From NCBI RefSeq assembly GCF_014642405.1, contig NZ_BMIN01000008.1, positions 105,970-169,969 of the forward strand: a DNA stretch of 64,000 nucleotides, given 5' to 3'. Below the pieces are notes generated by a model. That model was given only the letters and a program-made list of their open reading frames with translations, had not been told where the DNA came from and did not search any database. Made by a program: the position numbers and the translations under genes. Source of the DNA: Pontibacillus salipaludis. GTDB taxonomy: Bacteria; Bacillota; Bacilli; Bacillales; BH030062. Below, in pieces: positions 25,418-34,747 of this stretch (the first letter of the stretch is position 1; each line of letters opens with the position of its first letter).

Positions 25418-26852
25418 ATTACAAAAGCTTTTTCAAGAAGATTACTATTCTTCTAGATTCAAAGCCTATGCTTTTGCTGGACTTGTATCCTCGGGGCCAT
25501 GGCTGATTGTCATTACAGCGATTACACTCATCCAGTGGCTCTCCTCCAGCCTGACGGGGATCGAGCTTGCTGAACGGGAGCTCTTCACATTGTCTGTTGC
25601 GTATTGCTTTATCTTTTCCCAAGTCATCCTAGGCATTCAACACTTAATTGTCACCCGTTACGTCGCGGACTTATTTTATGAAAAATTGTATGATCGAATC
25701 TTCCCTACTTTCCTTGGGGTTAGTAAAATAACGGTCCTTCTCTCATTAATAGTCTGGCTAGCGTTTGTATTTTACTCTCCTCTTCATTTAGGTTATAAGC
25801 TTGTTCTTTTGACATTGTTTATGACCCTTAACCTGATTTGGGTAATGTTTATATTCTTAAGTGCAGCCAAGTATTATCAAGCGGTAGCCTACAGTTTCCT
25901 GGTCGGTGGGGTGGTCGGGGTTTTGTCTATTTTGCTTATTCCTCTAGTCCCCGAATCTTTTCGCATATCTATGTCACTTCTGATGCTTCTCGGTTTTACG
26001 TTAGGTATGGTAATGACGCTCTTTGGATTGGTATTTGCCATGCTAATTACCTTCCCAAATCGAAATAGGGAGAATCAGTTTTCATTCTTGGAATATTATG
26101 ATCGGTTCCCTGCTTTATTTGGGGCTGGATTCTTATACAATGCAGGCATCTGGGTGTGCAACTGGATCATATGGTTTGGGGAAGGCGGAACAATCGTTGC
26201 TGACACGTTTCTTACCAACCGCCTTTATGATACGGCAATCTTTTGGTCTTATTTAACGATTATTCCAACGCTCATTATCTTCGTAGTTTCGGTGGAAACC
26301 CGCTTCTACGAACGATACCGAACCTTTTACGGCTTTATTAACCAAGGCGGAACCTATGAGCAAATAGAGCGAGCTAAAGATAAAATGAATCACGTACTGC
26401 GTCAGGAAATGGCCCGGCTTCTTCGTAGTCAAGGTGTCGTTTCCTTCATGGCAATCCTGTTCTCTGCCTGGTTCGTAGCCCGGGTAGGAATGGACCTTGA
26501 AATCGGTGAAATTTTCAGGATTACGACAATCGGCGCCTTCTCGAATGCCATGGTTCTTGTCATCACATTGCTTCTGTTGTATTTCGATGATCAAAAAGGG
26601 GCGGTGTGGACGAGTGGCCTGTTCTTTACTCTGAATGGTGGATTCACATGGCTCCTCCTCTCTAAAGGAATTGACTGGTACGGAGTCGGCTTTGCATTAG
26701 GATCCACCACCGCCTTTTTGTTTGCAGGCGCCCGTCTGATTTATTTCCTTCGTGAAGTCGATTATTACACTTTTTGCAGACCCGCCGAGCATAAGGGAGG
26801 AGACTGGTTCGGGCGCTTCGGAGAGCGGTTGAACCGGATTCGGGTTCTTTGA
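25398..26852 (+). CDS. pelG: PelG, Wzx-like membrane transporter of Pel
   Basis: 484 aa, about 12 membrane helices, starts with the typical MAGIGFKLQKLFQ and FAGLVSSGPWL. It belongs to the polysaccharide-flippase superfamily and moves the Pel chain across the membrane together with PelF. Starts 20 nt before the pelF stop, indicating translational coupling. Last gene of the operon; array 3 begins about 10 nt after its stop, with no classical terminator between. Confidence 0.94.
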   Translation: MAGIGFKLQKLFQEDYYSSRFKAYAFAGLVSSGPWLIVITAITLIQWLSSSLTGIELAERELFTLSVAYCFIFSQVILGIQHLIVTRYVADLFYEKLYDRIFPTFLGVSKITVLLSLIVWLAFVFYSPLHLGYKLVLLTLFMTLNLIWVMFIFLSAAKYYQAVAYSFLVGGVVGVLSILLIPLVPESFRISMSLLMLLGFTLGMVMTLFGLVFAMLITFPNRNRENQFSFLEYYDRFPALFGAGFLYNAGIWVCNWIIWFGEGGTIVADTFLTNRLYDTAIFWSYLTIIPTLIIFVVSVETRFYERYRTFYGFINQGGTYEQIERAKDKMNHVLRQEMARLLRSQGVVSFMAILFSAWFVARVGMDLEIGEIFRITTIGAFSNAMVLVITLLLLYFDDQKGAVWTSGLFFTLNGGFTWLLLSKGIDWYGVGFALGSTTAFLFAGARLIYFLREVDYYTFCRPAEHKGGDWFGRFGERLNRIRVL

Positions 26853-26861
26853 GAGAGAAGA

Positions 26862-27765
26862 CGGCTGGCGTTTGGGTGGAGCGGCTCAAGTTGGGGGGGG
26901 GCGGCTGGCGTTTGAGTGGAGCGGCTCAAGTTGGGGCGTAGAGGCTCAAGTTCACAGCAGACCGGCTTAAGTTTGAAAAATAACGGCTCAAGAGATCAAA
27001 ATAACAGCTCAAGTCATGCACGGGAAGGCTCAAGTTGGCCGGAACCGGCTCGAAAAGAAGGGGAACTGGCTCAAGTTAAAGGGAAAACGGCTCAAGCCCC
27101 GCTGGTAATCTGGCGGGGCTTTGAAGTATGGCTCAAAATCGGGCATAGCGGCTCAAGTTCGCGCGTAGCGGCTCAAGTTCACAGTAGACCGGCTTAAGTT
27201 TGAAAGATAACGGCTCAAGAGCTCAAAATAAGAGCTCAAGTCATGCACGTGAAGGCTCAAGTTGGACAGAAACGGCTCAAAAAGAAGGGGAACTGGCTCA
27301 AGTTAAAGGGAAAACGGCTCAAGCCCCGCTGGTAATCTGGCGGGGCTTTGAAGTATGGCTCAAGTTCGCGCGTAGAGGCTCAAGTTCACAGTAGACCGGC
27401 TTAAGTTTGAAAAATAACGGCTCAAGAGCTCAAAATAACAGCTCAAGTCATGCACGAGGAGGCTCAAGTTGGCCGGAACCGGCTCGAAAAGAAGGGGAAC
27501 TGGCTCAAGTTAAAGGGAAAACGGCTCAAGCCCCGCTGGTAATCTGGCGGGGCTTTGAAGTATGTCTCAATATCGGGCATAACGGCTCAAGTTCACAGCA
27601 GACCGGCTTAAGTTTGAAAAATAACGGCTCAAGAGCTCAAAATAAGAGCTCAAGTCATGCAAGAGGAGGCTCAAGTTGGCCGGAGCCGGCTCGAAAAGAA
27701 GGGGAACTGGCTCAAGTTAGCGAGAAACCGGCTCAAGTTTGTGCGTAACGGCTCAAGCCCCGCCC
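26862..27765 (+). repeat. GGCTCAAG tandem array 3
   Basis: Around 40 cores at 20-21-nt steps, with a higher-order repeat of about 200-227 bp (marked by ACCGGCTTAAGTTTGAAA at about 26961, 27188, 27390 and 27603). Each full higher-order copy has one long unit containing GCCCCGC-TGGTAATCTG-GCGGGGC (27096-27119, again ~27323 and ~27531), a GC hairpin followed by a short T-run. Fills the gap between pelG and the convergent PAP2 gene. Open frames inside reflect the repeat and are not genes. Confidence 0.9.
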
Positions 27766-27827
27766 CGCTCGCCTCGCGCGTCACGCCCGCAGCCCACCAC
27801 GCGTCTCCTTCCAATCACCACCAAAAA

Positions 27828-27857
27828 ACGCCCAGGCCTCTAAGCCTGGACGTTTGT
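27828..27857 (-). terminator. Terminator of the PAP2 gene
   Basis: CCAGGC / GCCTGG core within AACG...CGTT, with T6 on the minus strand. It overlaps the last codons of the PAP2 gene and can also act on plus-strand transcripts. Confidence 0.8.
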
Positions 27858-28538
27858 TTCTGATGCTTGTTGTTGTTTACGTTTTTTCAATGTAATCTCA
27901 ATTCCTGCTATACAAATCATCAGCCATCCGAATCCGATGGCGAAGCCTGCTAGGACGTCGGTGAAGAAGTGAATGCTACCGAAGATGCGGCTGATCCCGA
28001 TTGCGAGCATGAAGAGGGTGAGGACGATGTTCAACGACCATTTCGTCATGCTGGATAGGTGGCTAATCGAAATGAGGTAAATAAGAAATCCATAAAAGGC
28101 GACCGCTCCTGATGTATGACCGCTAGGAAAGCTTGATGACTCGCCTGCGTATTGCGTCTGTTCAGGGCGTTCGCGGCTGTAGGAGATCTTCAACAGTTTT
28201 GTAAGCGAACTAACGCCAATCATATTCACCGCAAAGTATACTCCAACCCACCGACTAAATGGGGAGAAGAATAGTAGATAGAGAAGGGTAAGAACGGACA
28301 AGACACTTAGCCAAAGGACAGAACCAGCTTTTGTGACTGAAAGCATGGCGGAAGTGATCCAAGATGGAGCTTGATTTGCTACATCAAATGCCCACTGATC
28401 AATGGACAATTTTCCTGAAGCCATCGCCATCTCACCAATAATGAAAATCGATGAGAGAAAGATAAGGACTAATAAAAGTGCAGGACCCCACAAGGCAGAT
28501 GGTTTGGCTCGATCGGATAGTAGTATAGGTTTGTGCAT
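27840..28538 (-). CDS. PAP2-family membrane phosphatase
   Basis: 232 aa from the ATG at 28538, with AAAGGAGG upstream; the frame is open much further (to 28727) without a signal. Six hydrophobic segments. All three PAP2 motifs are present: K-x6-RP in KISYSRERP, PSGH in SSFPSGHTSG, and SR-x5-H-x3-D in SRIFGSIHFFTD. Likely removes phosphate from undecaprenyl pyrophosphate or phosphatidylglycerol phosphate at the outer face of the membrane; the substrate is not fixed. Confidence 0.92.
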   Translation of the reverse strand: MHKPILLSDRAKPSALWGPALLLVLIFLSSIFIIGEMAMASGKLSIDQWAFDVANQAPSWITSAMLSVTKAGSVLWLSVLSVLTLLYLLFFSPFSRWVGVYFAVNMIGVSSLTKLLKISYSRERPEQTQYAGESSSFPSGHTSGAVAFYGFLIYLISISHLSSMTKWSLNIVLTLFMLAIGISRIFGSIHFFTDVLAGFAIGFGWLMICIAGIEITLKKRKQQQASETNVQA

Positions 28539-28711
28539 AATAACCTCCTTTATCGGTTTGTTAGAATTGGGGATGTCATCAAAATACCCTTGAGGGCTCA
28601 AGGTGAAACGTGTGGAGAGGCTATGGATCATAAACATCTCGTCAATCTTCGGAATGAGAAGTCCTGACTTTAAATCATTGGTTTGAATGAGGAGAAGAGC
28701 CTTCTTACGAA

Positions 28712-28740
28712 CAAAAAAACTCTCCACAAGGGGAGAGTTT
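28712..28740 (-). terminator. Terminator after the sortase gene
   Basis: AACTCTCC / GGAGAGTT stem, T7 on the minus strand. Confidence 0.85.
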
Positions 28741-28760
28741 AAAAGGGATGGGCTTTTTGG

Positions 28761-29774
28761 TTATTCGGCAGCTGTTGCTTTTTTCGATGGCTTCGATTCA
28801 TTTCCGCTTTCATCAACGGCGGTGACGTAATACGTAAACTCTGACGCATCAGGGTCTGTGTAATTTTTTCGTTCAAAAGAAGATACACTCGCAACTTTCT
28901 CGAACGTTTCCCCGTCAGCGCTACGGTAGACGCGGTAGCCAATGATATCTTCATCACGCACGGCATGCCACGTTATGAATGTTCCGTTTACTTCGACTTT
29001 CTCAGGAGCTTCTAGTTCTTTCTCCACTTCTTTTTCCTTCGTTTGCTGCTCGTCTTCTTTCAGTTCTGTATAGACGACCAAGCGTTCCAAATGGTTATTG
29101 GTTTCCTGATCGAAGGTTCCGGTACAGGTAATCAAATTCAGTCGCTTCTTATCGGTCGTACCGAAAATCTTTTCGATTGGGGAATTGTCATACGGGTAAC
29201 TCTCCAAAGCTTTGACGACATACGTTAGCTTTTTGCCGTTTTTGTCTGTAACCGTCACCTCATCGCCTTTTTGGAGATCTTTTAAATAAAAGAAAACAGC
29301 TGGGCCTTTGTAGCTGTCGACGTGCCCTGCGATGACGGAATTACCAGTGTTGCCAGGCTTCGTACCAGGTTCAAACCAGCCAACCGTCTTCGTGCTGTCT
29401 GGTACTCCCATTTGGCCGTTGTCGAGAATGCCGACTTCCTCAATTTCTGTATCCACGTCAATAGCTGGGATCGACAGGTGAGTTGGAACAATTCCTTGGT
29501 CTTCTTGCTCCTTAGGATCATCCGTATTCACGTTTGAAGAATTCATACTTTCAGCTTTATTCAGGACCGTAAACTCCTGCGCAAGCGGGTCTTTCTGTTT
29601 ATCCTCTTCCTCGTTTAAATACGACGATTCTTCCACATTTGTTACCTGTTCGACTTCTTCTCCCTGCTCCATCTGCTTCTCTTGATTAAGAAGGTTGGCG
29701 AACACATCATTTTCATAGCCGATAAGGAGAAGGAAAGCCATGCCTACAATTCCAAAGTAAACCTTCCATTTCAT
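28761..29774 (-). CDS. Class F-like sortase with C-terminal fibronectin-type domain
   Basis: 337 aa from the ATG at 29774 (AAAGG 8 nt upstream). N-terminal membrane helix, an acidic Glu/Gln-rich linker (about 30-95), sortase barrel (about 98-240), then a fibronectin III-like domain (about 250-337: FITWHAVRDEDIIGYRVYRS). Catalytic residues are visible: His in VIAGHVDS, Cys in NLITCTGTF, Arg in LERLVVYT. The fused extracellular domain is unusual for a sortase. The gene upstream encodes a wall-anchor-type protein, the probable substrate. A terminator between the two makes expression partly independent. Confidence 0.88.
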   Translation of the reverse strand: MKWKVYFGIVGMAFLLLIGYENDVFANLLNQEKQMEQGEEVEQVTNVEESSYLNEEEDKQKDPLAQEFTVLNKAESMNSSNVNTDDPKEQEDQGIVPTHLSIPAIDVDTEIEEVGILDNGQMGVPDSTKTVGWFEPGTKPGNTGNSVIAGHVDSYKGPAVFFYLKDLQKGDEVTVTDKNGKKLTYVVKALESYPYDNSPIEKIFGTTDKKRLNLITCTGTFDQETNNHLERLVVYTELKEDEQQTKEKEVEKELEAPEKVEVNGTFITWHAVRDEDIIGYRVYRSADGETFEKVASVSSFERKNYTDPDASEFTYYVTAVDESGNESKPSKKATAAE

Positions 29775-29825
29775 ACCCATCACCTTTCTTTTTGTTACTT
29801 ATTTAGTAAAAGGATAGCATAACGG

Positions 29826-29851
29826 AAAAAAAGAGGGGCGAATGGCCCCTC
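29826..29851 (-). terminator. Terminator between substrate gene and sortase gene
   Basis: GAGGGGC / GCCCCTC with a 5-nt loop and T7 on the minus strand. Confidence 0.88.
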
Positions 29852-29875
29852 AAGAAATCCGATTTTGTGTAGGGA

Positions 29876-31201
29876 CTATGCACGCTTTCTAGTCGCTAGC
29901 ACGCCGCCTGATAGAAGAGCGAGGCTTAAGAAGGTGACCCAAATCCAAGTTGAGCCAGTTTGCTCGCTCGTGCCAAGTCCTGTATCTGGCATTTCAGATG
30001 GCATCATTTTGTACGTATCTGGCATTTGCTTCACAATGGCTTCACTTAGCGTTTCGCCAACGTTGTACATGAACGCGAATCCTTTATCAAATGATTCGTA
30101 AGTGGACGTATAATCTCCATTTACATAGTGGTCAAATGTCATAAGCACATCTTCTTCATGCATCCAAACCGTCTCTTTCGCTCTGTCTTCTGGAAGTTTT
30201 CCTTCCGTTGCTTGAGATAAGAACATCCCAAATTCTTGAGAGAAAGCTTTCAAACGCTCCTCAGCTTGTTTTCTTTCATCTCCATTGTCCTGAAGGGTGG
30301 CTGCTACCACTTGCGATTGAGCTGCAATGTGATCTTTCTGCCACACTTTCTCAAACTGATCAGCAGCTTCTGCTCCATAAATGGATTCAATAGCTGCTTT
30401 GAAATCGGCTGTTTGCTGATCTTCAGCCCATGTTACGAAGTCATAATCTTCAGCTTGGTCGTACCCTTTTTGCATCTCTAAAGTCGCCAATGCAAAGTGT
30501 TCAGAAGCAAGCTGGTTTAGAGTCGAGCGAAGGTCAGCCGCTTTTGTATCGACCATTGTGTGATTAAATTGCTCTTTGTTCTGGGTTACGATTGCACCAG
30601 ATAGTGCTTTACTGATATCAAACATGCGATCAAATCCGGTGCGGAATGTTTGATAGGCCTTTTTATAGTCCCCTTCAACATAAGCGTTGAAAACATCTTG
30701 TACATCTTGTTCGTGGGCACGTAATACTTTTTCTGCCGTGTCAGCAGGCAGGTTACCGCCAGTTGCTTCACTTAAGAAGTTCCCCAGTTCTTTCGGGAAT
30801 TCCTGGTTGAGCTGTTGCTTTGCTTGCTCCGCAGCTTCCTTATCTCCATTCTTTACAGCTTCAGCAAGCCCTGGTGTATTCTCGTACTGAGAGTCAAAGA
30901 TTTCCTCGAATTGCTGAGCGCCTTCTTTTCCATAAATGGATTCAATGGCTTTCGTTAAATCATTCGCATTTCGTTCAAGCGCCTCATTAACCGCCTCAAC
31001 ATCTTCAGCGCCGTCGTATGTTTTCGTCATAGAAATCGTTTGATAGACAAAGTGATTGGATAGAAGTTGACTGAGCGTTGCTCGCAAGTCCGCAGCTGGC
31101 GTCTTAGCCGTTGGTCCTGAGTTCGTTTGTGCCATGGATACCGATGGCACGAGAAGGAGTAAGGTCATCGTCAGTGCAAATACTTTTTTCAATAGTTTCA
31201 T
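29876..31201 (-). CDS. Secreted wall-anchored protein with two tandem helical repeats and MPDTG sorting signal
   Basis: 441 aa; AAGGAGAG upstream of the ATG. Signal peptide ends at about residue 24 (SMAQT). Two related helical domains of about 180 aa follow (starting AADLRATLSQLLSNHF at ~36 and AADLRSTLNQLASEHF at ~220). Each carries conserved IESIYG, LPAD/LPED and HE-x-DV. The C-terminus is a sorting signal: MPDTG, then a hydrophobic helix (WVTFLSLALLSGGVLA) and TRKRA. The sorting motif has Met where LPXTG has Leu. Probably anchored by the sortase encoded next. Biological role unknown; the conserved His/Glu/Asp could bind metal. Confidence 0.82.
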   Translation of the reverse strand: MKLLKKVFALTMTLLLLVPSVSMAQTNSGPTAKTPAADLRATLSQLLSNHFVYQTISMTKTYDGAEDVEAVNEALERNANDLTKAIESIYGKEGAQQFEEIFDSQYENTPGLAEAVKNGDKEAAEQAKQQLNQEFPKELGNFLSEATGGNLPADTAEKVLRAHEQDVQDVFNAYVEGDYKKAYQTFRTGFDRMFDISKALSGAIVTQNKEQFNHTMVDTKAADLRSTLNQLASEHFALATLEMQKGYDQAEDYDFVTWAEDQQTADFKAAIESIYGAEAADQFEKVWQKDHIAAQSQVVAATLQDNGDERKQAEERLKAFSQEFGMFLSQATEGKLPEDRAKETVWMHEEDVLMTFDHYVNGDYTSTYESFDKGFAFMYNVGETLSEAIVKQMPDTYKMMPSEMPDTGLGTSEQTGSTWIWVTFLSLALLSGGVLATRKRA

Positions 31202-31315
31202 AAATCGATTCTCTCCTTTTTAAAGTTGTGTATGTGAGGGTTTGTTTTTTCTTTTCACATAGCGATCGAGAGAGGGATCGATTTGGATCACCCGTTTTTG
31301 AAAAAAATCTAAAAA

Positions 31316-31367
31316 AATAAAAAAGACTCCCTGCTCAGGTGGGCGATCGCCTGATGTGGAAGTCTGG
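31316..31367 (-). terminator. Terminator after the MerR/coiled-coil gene
   Basis: Minus-strand AGACTTCC...GGGAGTCT stem enclosing CAGGCGATCGCC, with a T6 tail (A-run at 31317-31323 of the plus strand). Confidence 0.65.
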
Positions 31368-31372
31368 ATAAA

Positions 31373-32080
31373 TTACTTACGGAACAAATTAAGCAATCGC
31401 TCTAAAGGACTTTTAGAGTTCTTTACCGTTACTTCAAGTTGCTGGTTAAATGCGTTCTGCGCTTCCCATTCCTTTTGCTGGTCTTCGCGGATTTGTCGAA
31501 GTTCTTGTTGTAAGGCTTCGCTTTTTTCGCGTTCTTGTTCGAGTAATGTTTCATATTGAGTTTTCTGTTCTTCAATCATTTTATCCATCTTCGTATGGGT
31601 CTTTTGAGAGAAGTTTCCCACACCTGAACTAATCACATGGTGGTCTTGCTGGAGGCGGGAGACAGTCGTCTTCAAATCATCCATGTCTTGCTTAAGCTGC
31701 ACATTCATTTCACGAGAGGCTGCTAGTTCAGTCGCAAGAAGTTGCAACAATTCCTGAGTCTGCTTCGGATCTGATAGATTCTGATTATATGTACCTGCCG
31801 TCGCGATCGTTCGTTCATTATAACCGCTTAACATTTCTTTTTGTTTCGCTACAACCTCCTGGGCTGCTTCATCTTGGGTGAGGGAGGTTTCTTTGATCGC
31901 GCGAATCGATTCCACATCTGATTTTACGAAAATCCGTCTGTCGCCATCTTTAAAAAATTCATAACCGTTCCGTTCCAGGATTTGGCCATATCGACGTACG
32001 GTCGTGGTAGCGATTCCTACTTCTTCGGCCACTTCTTTCGTGGAAAACGCTCGTTCATTTTGTTGTATGTCGTGTCGCAT
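31373..32080 (-). CDS. MerR-type HTH / coiled-coil protein (RacA-like, DUF3967)
   Basis: 235 aa from the ATG at 32080 (AAGGAGG 6 nt upstream). The N-terminal ~70 aa form a MerR-like winged helix (FSTKEVAEEVGIATTTVRRYGQILERNGYEF). A long coiled coil covers about residues 95-225 (QEREKSEALQQELRQIREDQQ), ending in a short basic tail NLFRK. Layout resembles RacA-family chromosome-anchoring proteins and DUF3967 proteins of Bacillus; which DNA sites it binds is unknown. Confidence 0.75.
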   Translation of the reverse strand: MRHDIQQNERAFSTKEVAEEVGIATTTVRRYGQILERNGYEFFKDGDRRIFVKSDVESIRAIKETSLTQDEAAQEVVAKQKEMLSGYNERTIATAGTYNQNLSDPKQTQELLQLLATELAASREMNVQLKQDMDDLKTTVSRLQQDHHVISSGVGNFSQKTHTKMDKMIEEQKTQYETLLEQEREKSEALQQELRQIREDQQKEWEAQNAFNQQLEVTVKNSKSPLERLLNLFRK

Positions 32081-32195
32081 TTTCGGCCTCCTTTTCCTCA
32101 AATATGAAGGTTTTCGAGGAATTTTGCAAGCGCCAATAGATGGGTTTTAAGCGCCTGTTGCAAATCGAATAGAAAAATTTTTTGGTGAAAAATGA

Positions 32196-32219
32196 GTAAT
32201 TTTGAGAAGAAGAGGGTAT
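32196..32219 (+). promoter_or_regulatory. Possible sigma-B promoter of the DJ-1 gene
   Basis: GTAATT, 12-nt spacer, GGGTAT (32214-32219), compared with GTTTAA-N12-15-GGGTAT. The -10 is perfect, the -35 partial. DJ-1/PfpI proteins are often general-stress proteins in Bacillus. Confidence 0.4.
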
Positions 32220-32274
32220 AGAGGAGGATGTGAGACGATATAAAAGTATTAAGATTTTTAGAGGAGGAACAATC

Positions 32275-32943
32275 ATGTCTAAAGATATACTAATGGTCGT
32301 GACCAATCACACTAAATTAACTGATCAACATAAAACAGGCTTATGGCTAGAAGAATTCGCAGCCCCTTACAATATGTTCAGAGAACAGGGTTACAATGTA
32401 CGCGTTACTTCTATTTCAGGAGGTAAAGTCGAGCTAGATCCAAACAGTGTACCTGAAGAGGACACGCCGAAATGGACAGAAGCACGTCTACAACTTGAAG
32501 ATACAGAAGAATTAACGAAAGACATTGTTGACCAAGGCTACGACGCTATCTTCTTACCAGGTGGCCACGGCGCGATGTTCGACTTCCCGGATAGCGAAAC
32601 ATTGCAATATGCCCTTCAACAAATGGCTGAAAATGACAAAGTAATCGGCTCCGTATGTCACGGACCAGCTGGACTTGTCAACGCAACGTACGAAGACGGC
32701 ACTCCAATCGTGAAAGGCAAGAAAGTCAACGCCTTCACAGATTCAGAAGAACGTGGCATGGAACTAGAAGACAATATGCCATTCTTACTTGAAAGCAAAC
32801 TACGCGAACAAGGCGCAGAATTTGAAAGTGGCGAAGACTGGAGTGACTACTCCGTCCGCGACGGCAAACTCGTAACCGGTCAAAACCCAATGTCATCTGA
32901 AAGCACAGCACAGAAAGTCATTGAGGCGCTAGTTGAATTCTAA
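32275..32943 (+). CDS. DJ-1/PfpI family protein (Hsp31/glyoxalase III-like)
   Basis: 222 aa from the ATG at 32275 (GAGGAGG 6 nt upstream). Class I glutamine-amidotransferase-like fold with the nucleophile cysteine in SVCHGPAGLVN and the oxyanion region LPGGHGAMFDFPD. The insert after the first strand (KTGLWLEEFAAPYNMF), carrying a conserved Glu, is typical of Hsp31-like members that detoxify methylglyoxal. A strong terminator follows. Stress induction is suggested by the possible sigma-B promoter. Confidence 0.9.
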   Translation: MSKDILMVVTNHTKLTDQHKTGLWLEEFAAPYNMFREQGYNVRVTSISGGKVELDPNSVPEEDTPKWTEARLQLEDTEELTKDIVDQGYDAIFLPGGHGAMFDFPDSETLQYALQQMAENDKVIGSVCHGPAGLVNATYEDGTPIVKGKKVNAFTDSEERGMELEDNMPFLLESKLREQGAEFESGEDWSDYSVRDGKLVTGQNPMSSESTAQKVIEALVEF

Positions 32944-32961
32944 AATAGATGTAGTGATTTG

Positions 32962-32998
32962 AAGCTGCAAAGGTCTAGAGACCTTTGCAGCTTTTTTT
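32962..32998 (+). terminator. Strong terminator after the DJ-1 gene
   Basis: 14-bp perfect stem AAGCTGCAAAGGTC / GACCTTTGCAGCTT, 4-nt loop, T7. Confidence 0.95.
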
Positions 32999-33041
32999 GT
33001 TTGGTGTGATGTGGTGAGGCGCGTTGAGGTGGATGTGTAGT

Positions 33042-34572
33042 GGCTCGAGTGGTGGTGGAGCGGCTCAAGCGGGGGCCGAGTGGCTCAAGCGGTGGCGGAG
33101 CGGCTCAAGTTGTGCTCAAACGGCTCAAGTCAGTGAACTACTCAGGCTGGAGAGGTCTGATTTTAAGCTTACTGGCTCAAGTTAGTGGATACCGGCTCAA
33201 CCGGGGACGGAGCGGCTCAAGTGGGGGCTTAGTGGCTCAAGCGGTGGCCGAGTGGCTCAAGTTGGGCTGGAACGGCTCAAGAGGGAAGGGAACCGGCTCA
33301 AGATTTGAGAAAATCGGCTCAAGAAGAGAAAATAACAGCTCAAGTCAGCGGATACTGGCTCAAGTAGGGGGAGAACTGGCTTAAGTTACGTTATATTGGC
33401 TCAAGATGAGAAGAAACCGGCTCAAGTCAGCTCCCTACTCAGGCAGGCGAGGTCTGGTTTTAAGCTTACTGGCTCAAGTTAGTGGATACCGGCTCAACCG
33501 GGGACGGAGCGGCTCAAGTTGGGCTGGAACGGCTCAAGAGGGAAGGGAACCGGCTCAAGATTTGAGAAAATCGGCTCAAGAAGAGAAAATAACAGCTCAA
33601 GTCAAGGAATACTGGCTCAAGTAGGGGGAGAACTGGCTTAAGTTACGTCCTACTGGCTCAAGATGAGAAGAAACAGGCTCAAGTCAGCTCCCTACTCAGG
33701 CAGGCGAGGTCTGGTTTTAAGCTTACTGGCTCAAGTTAGTCGATACCGGCTCAACCGGGGGCGGAGCGGCTCAAGTTGTGCTCAAACGGCTCAAGAGGGA
33801 AGGGAACCGGCTCAAGATTTGAGAAAATCGGCTCAAGACGTGAAAATAACAGCTCAAGTCAAGGAATACTGGCTCAAGTAGGGGGAGAACTGGCTTAAGT
33901 TACGTCCTACTGGCTCAAGATGAGAAGAAACCGGCTCAAGTCAGTGCACTACTCAGGCTGGAGAGGTCTGATTTTAAGCTTACTGGCTCAAGTTAGTGGA
34001 TACCGGCTCAACCGGGGACGGGAGCGGCTCAAGTTGTGCTGGAACGGCTCAAGAGGGAAGAGAATCGGCTCAAGATTTTAGGAAAACGGCTCAAGGCGAG
34101 AAAATAACAGCTCAAGTCAAGGAATACTGGCTCAAGTAGGGGGAGAACTGGCTTAAGTTACGTCCTACTGGCTCAAGATGAGAAGAAACAGGCTCAAGTC
34201 AGCTCCCTACTCAGGCAGGCGAGGTCTGGTTTTAAGCTTACTGGCTCAAGTTAGTCGATACCGGCTCAACCGGGGGCGGAGCGGCTCAAGTTGTGCTCAA
34301 ACGGCTCAAGAGGGAAGGGAACCGGCTCAAGATTTGAGAAAATCGGCTCAAGCCGGGAAAATAACAGCTCAAGTCAGCGGATACTGGCTCAAGTAGGGGG
34401 AGAACTGGCTTAAGTTACGTCATATTGGCTCAAGATGAGAAGAAACAGGCTCAAGTCAGCGCACTACTCAGGCAGGCGAGGTCTGGTTTTAAGCTTACTG
34501 GCTCAAGTGACAGGACAAGTGGCTCAGGCTCAGAATCAACGGCTCAAGTCCCCGAGAACCGGCTCAAGCCCC
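33042..34572 (+). repeat. GGCTCAAG tandem array 4 (largest)
   Basis: About 1.5 kb and some 70 cores. At 33061-33140 the cores fall exactly every 20 nt. A higher-order unit of about 257 bp recurs (matching frames start at 33406, 33663, 34178 and 34435), each with one 52-nt unit containing CTACTCAGGC...GGTCTG and TTTTAAGCTTAC. Shares the run ATAACAGCTCAAGTC with arrays 2 and 3. It starts 43 nt after the terminator of the DJ-1 gene and ends 175 nt before the carboxypeptidase gene. Every frame on the plus strand is largely stop-free, which creates spurious open frames. Confidence 0.92.
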
Positions 34573-34747
34573 CAGCTCCCCCGCCCATCTTCCACCTACA
34601 TCTTTCTAACTGAATGAACTCAAGGCCAAGGGGCATCATGAATAAGGCTAAAGTCATAAAGAATGTCATACAATGGTTCTGTTTTCCATCTAACCCCTTA
34701 TAAATAATTGAATTTTCTGTATTCTTTGATAGTGTTAGGAATACTAT

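Noticed and set aside
33042..34572. CRISPR array
   Set aside because: Only 8-9 nt are conserved, steps are 20-21 nt, and no cas genes are nearby. True repeats are 24-40 nt with unique spacers.
26916..34617. Small proteins of the GSSSRLKAQV type inside the arrays
   Set aside because: They arise because the repeated unit lacks stop codons in several frames. They have no consistent ribosome-binding sites and the same composition appears in all frames.
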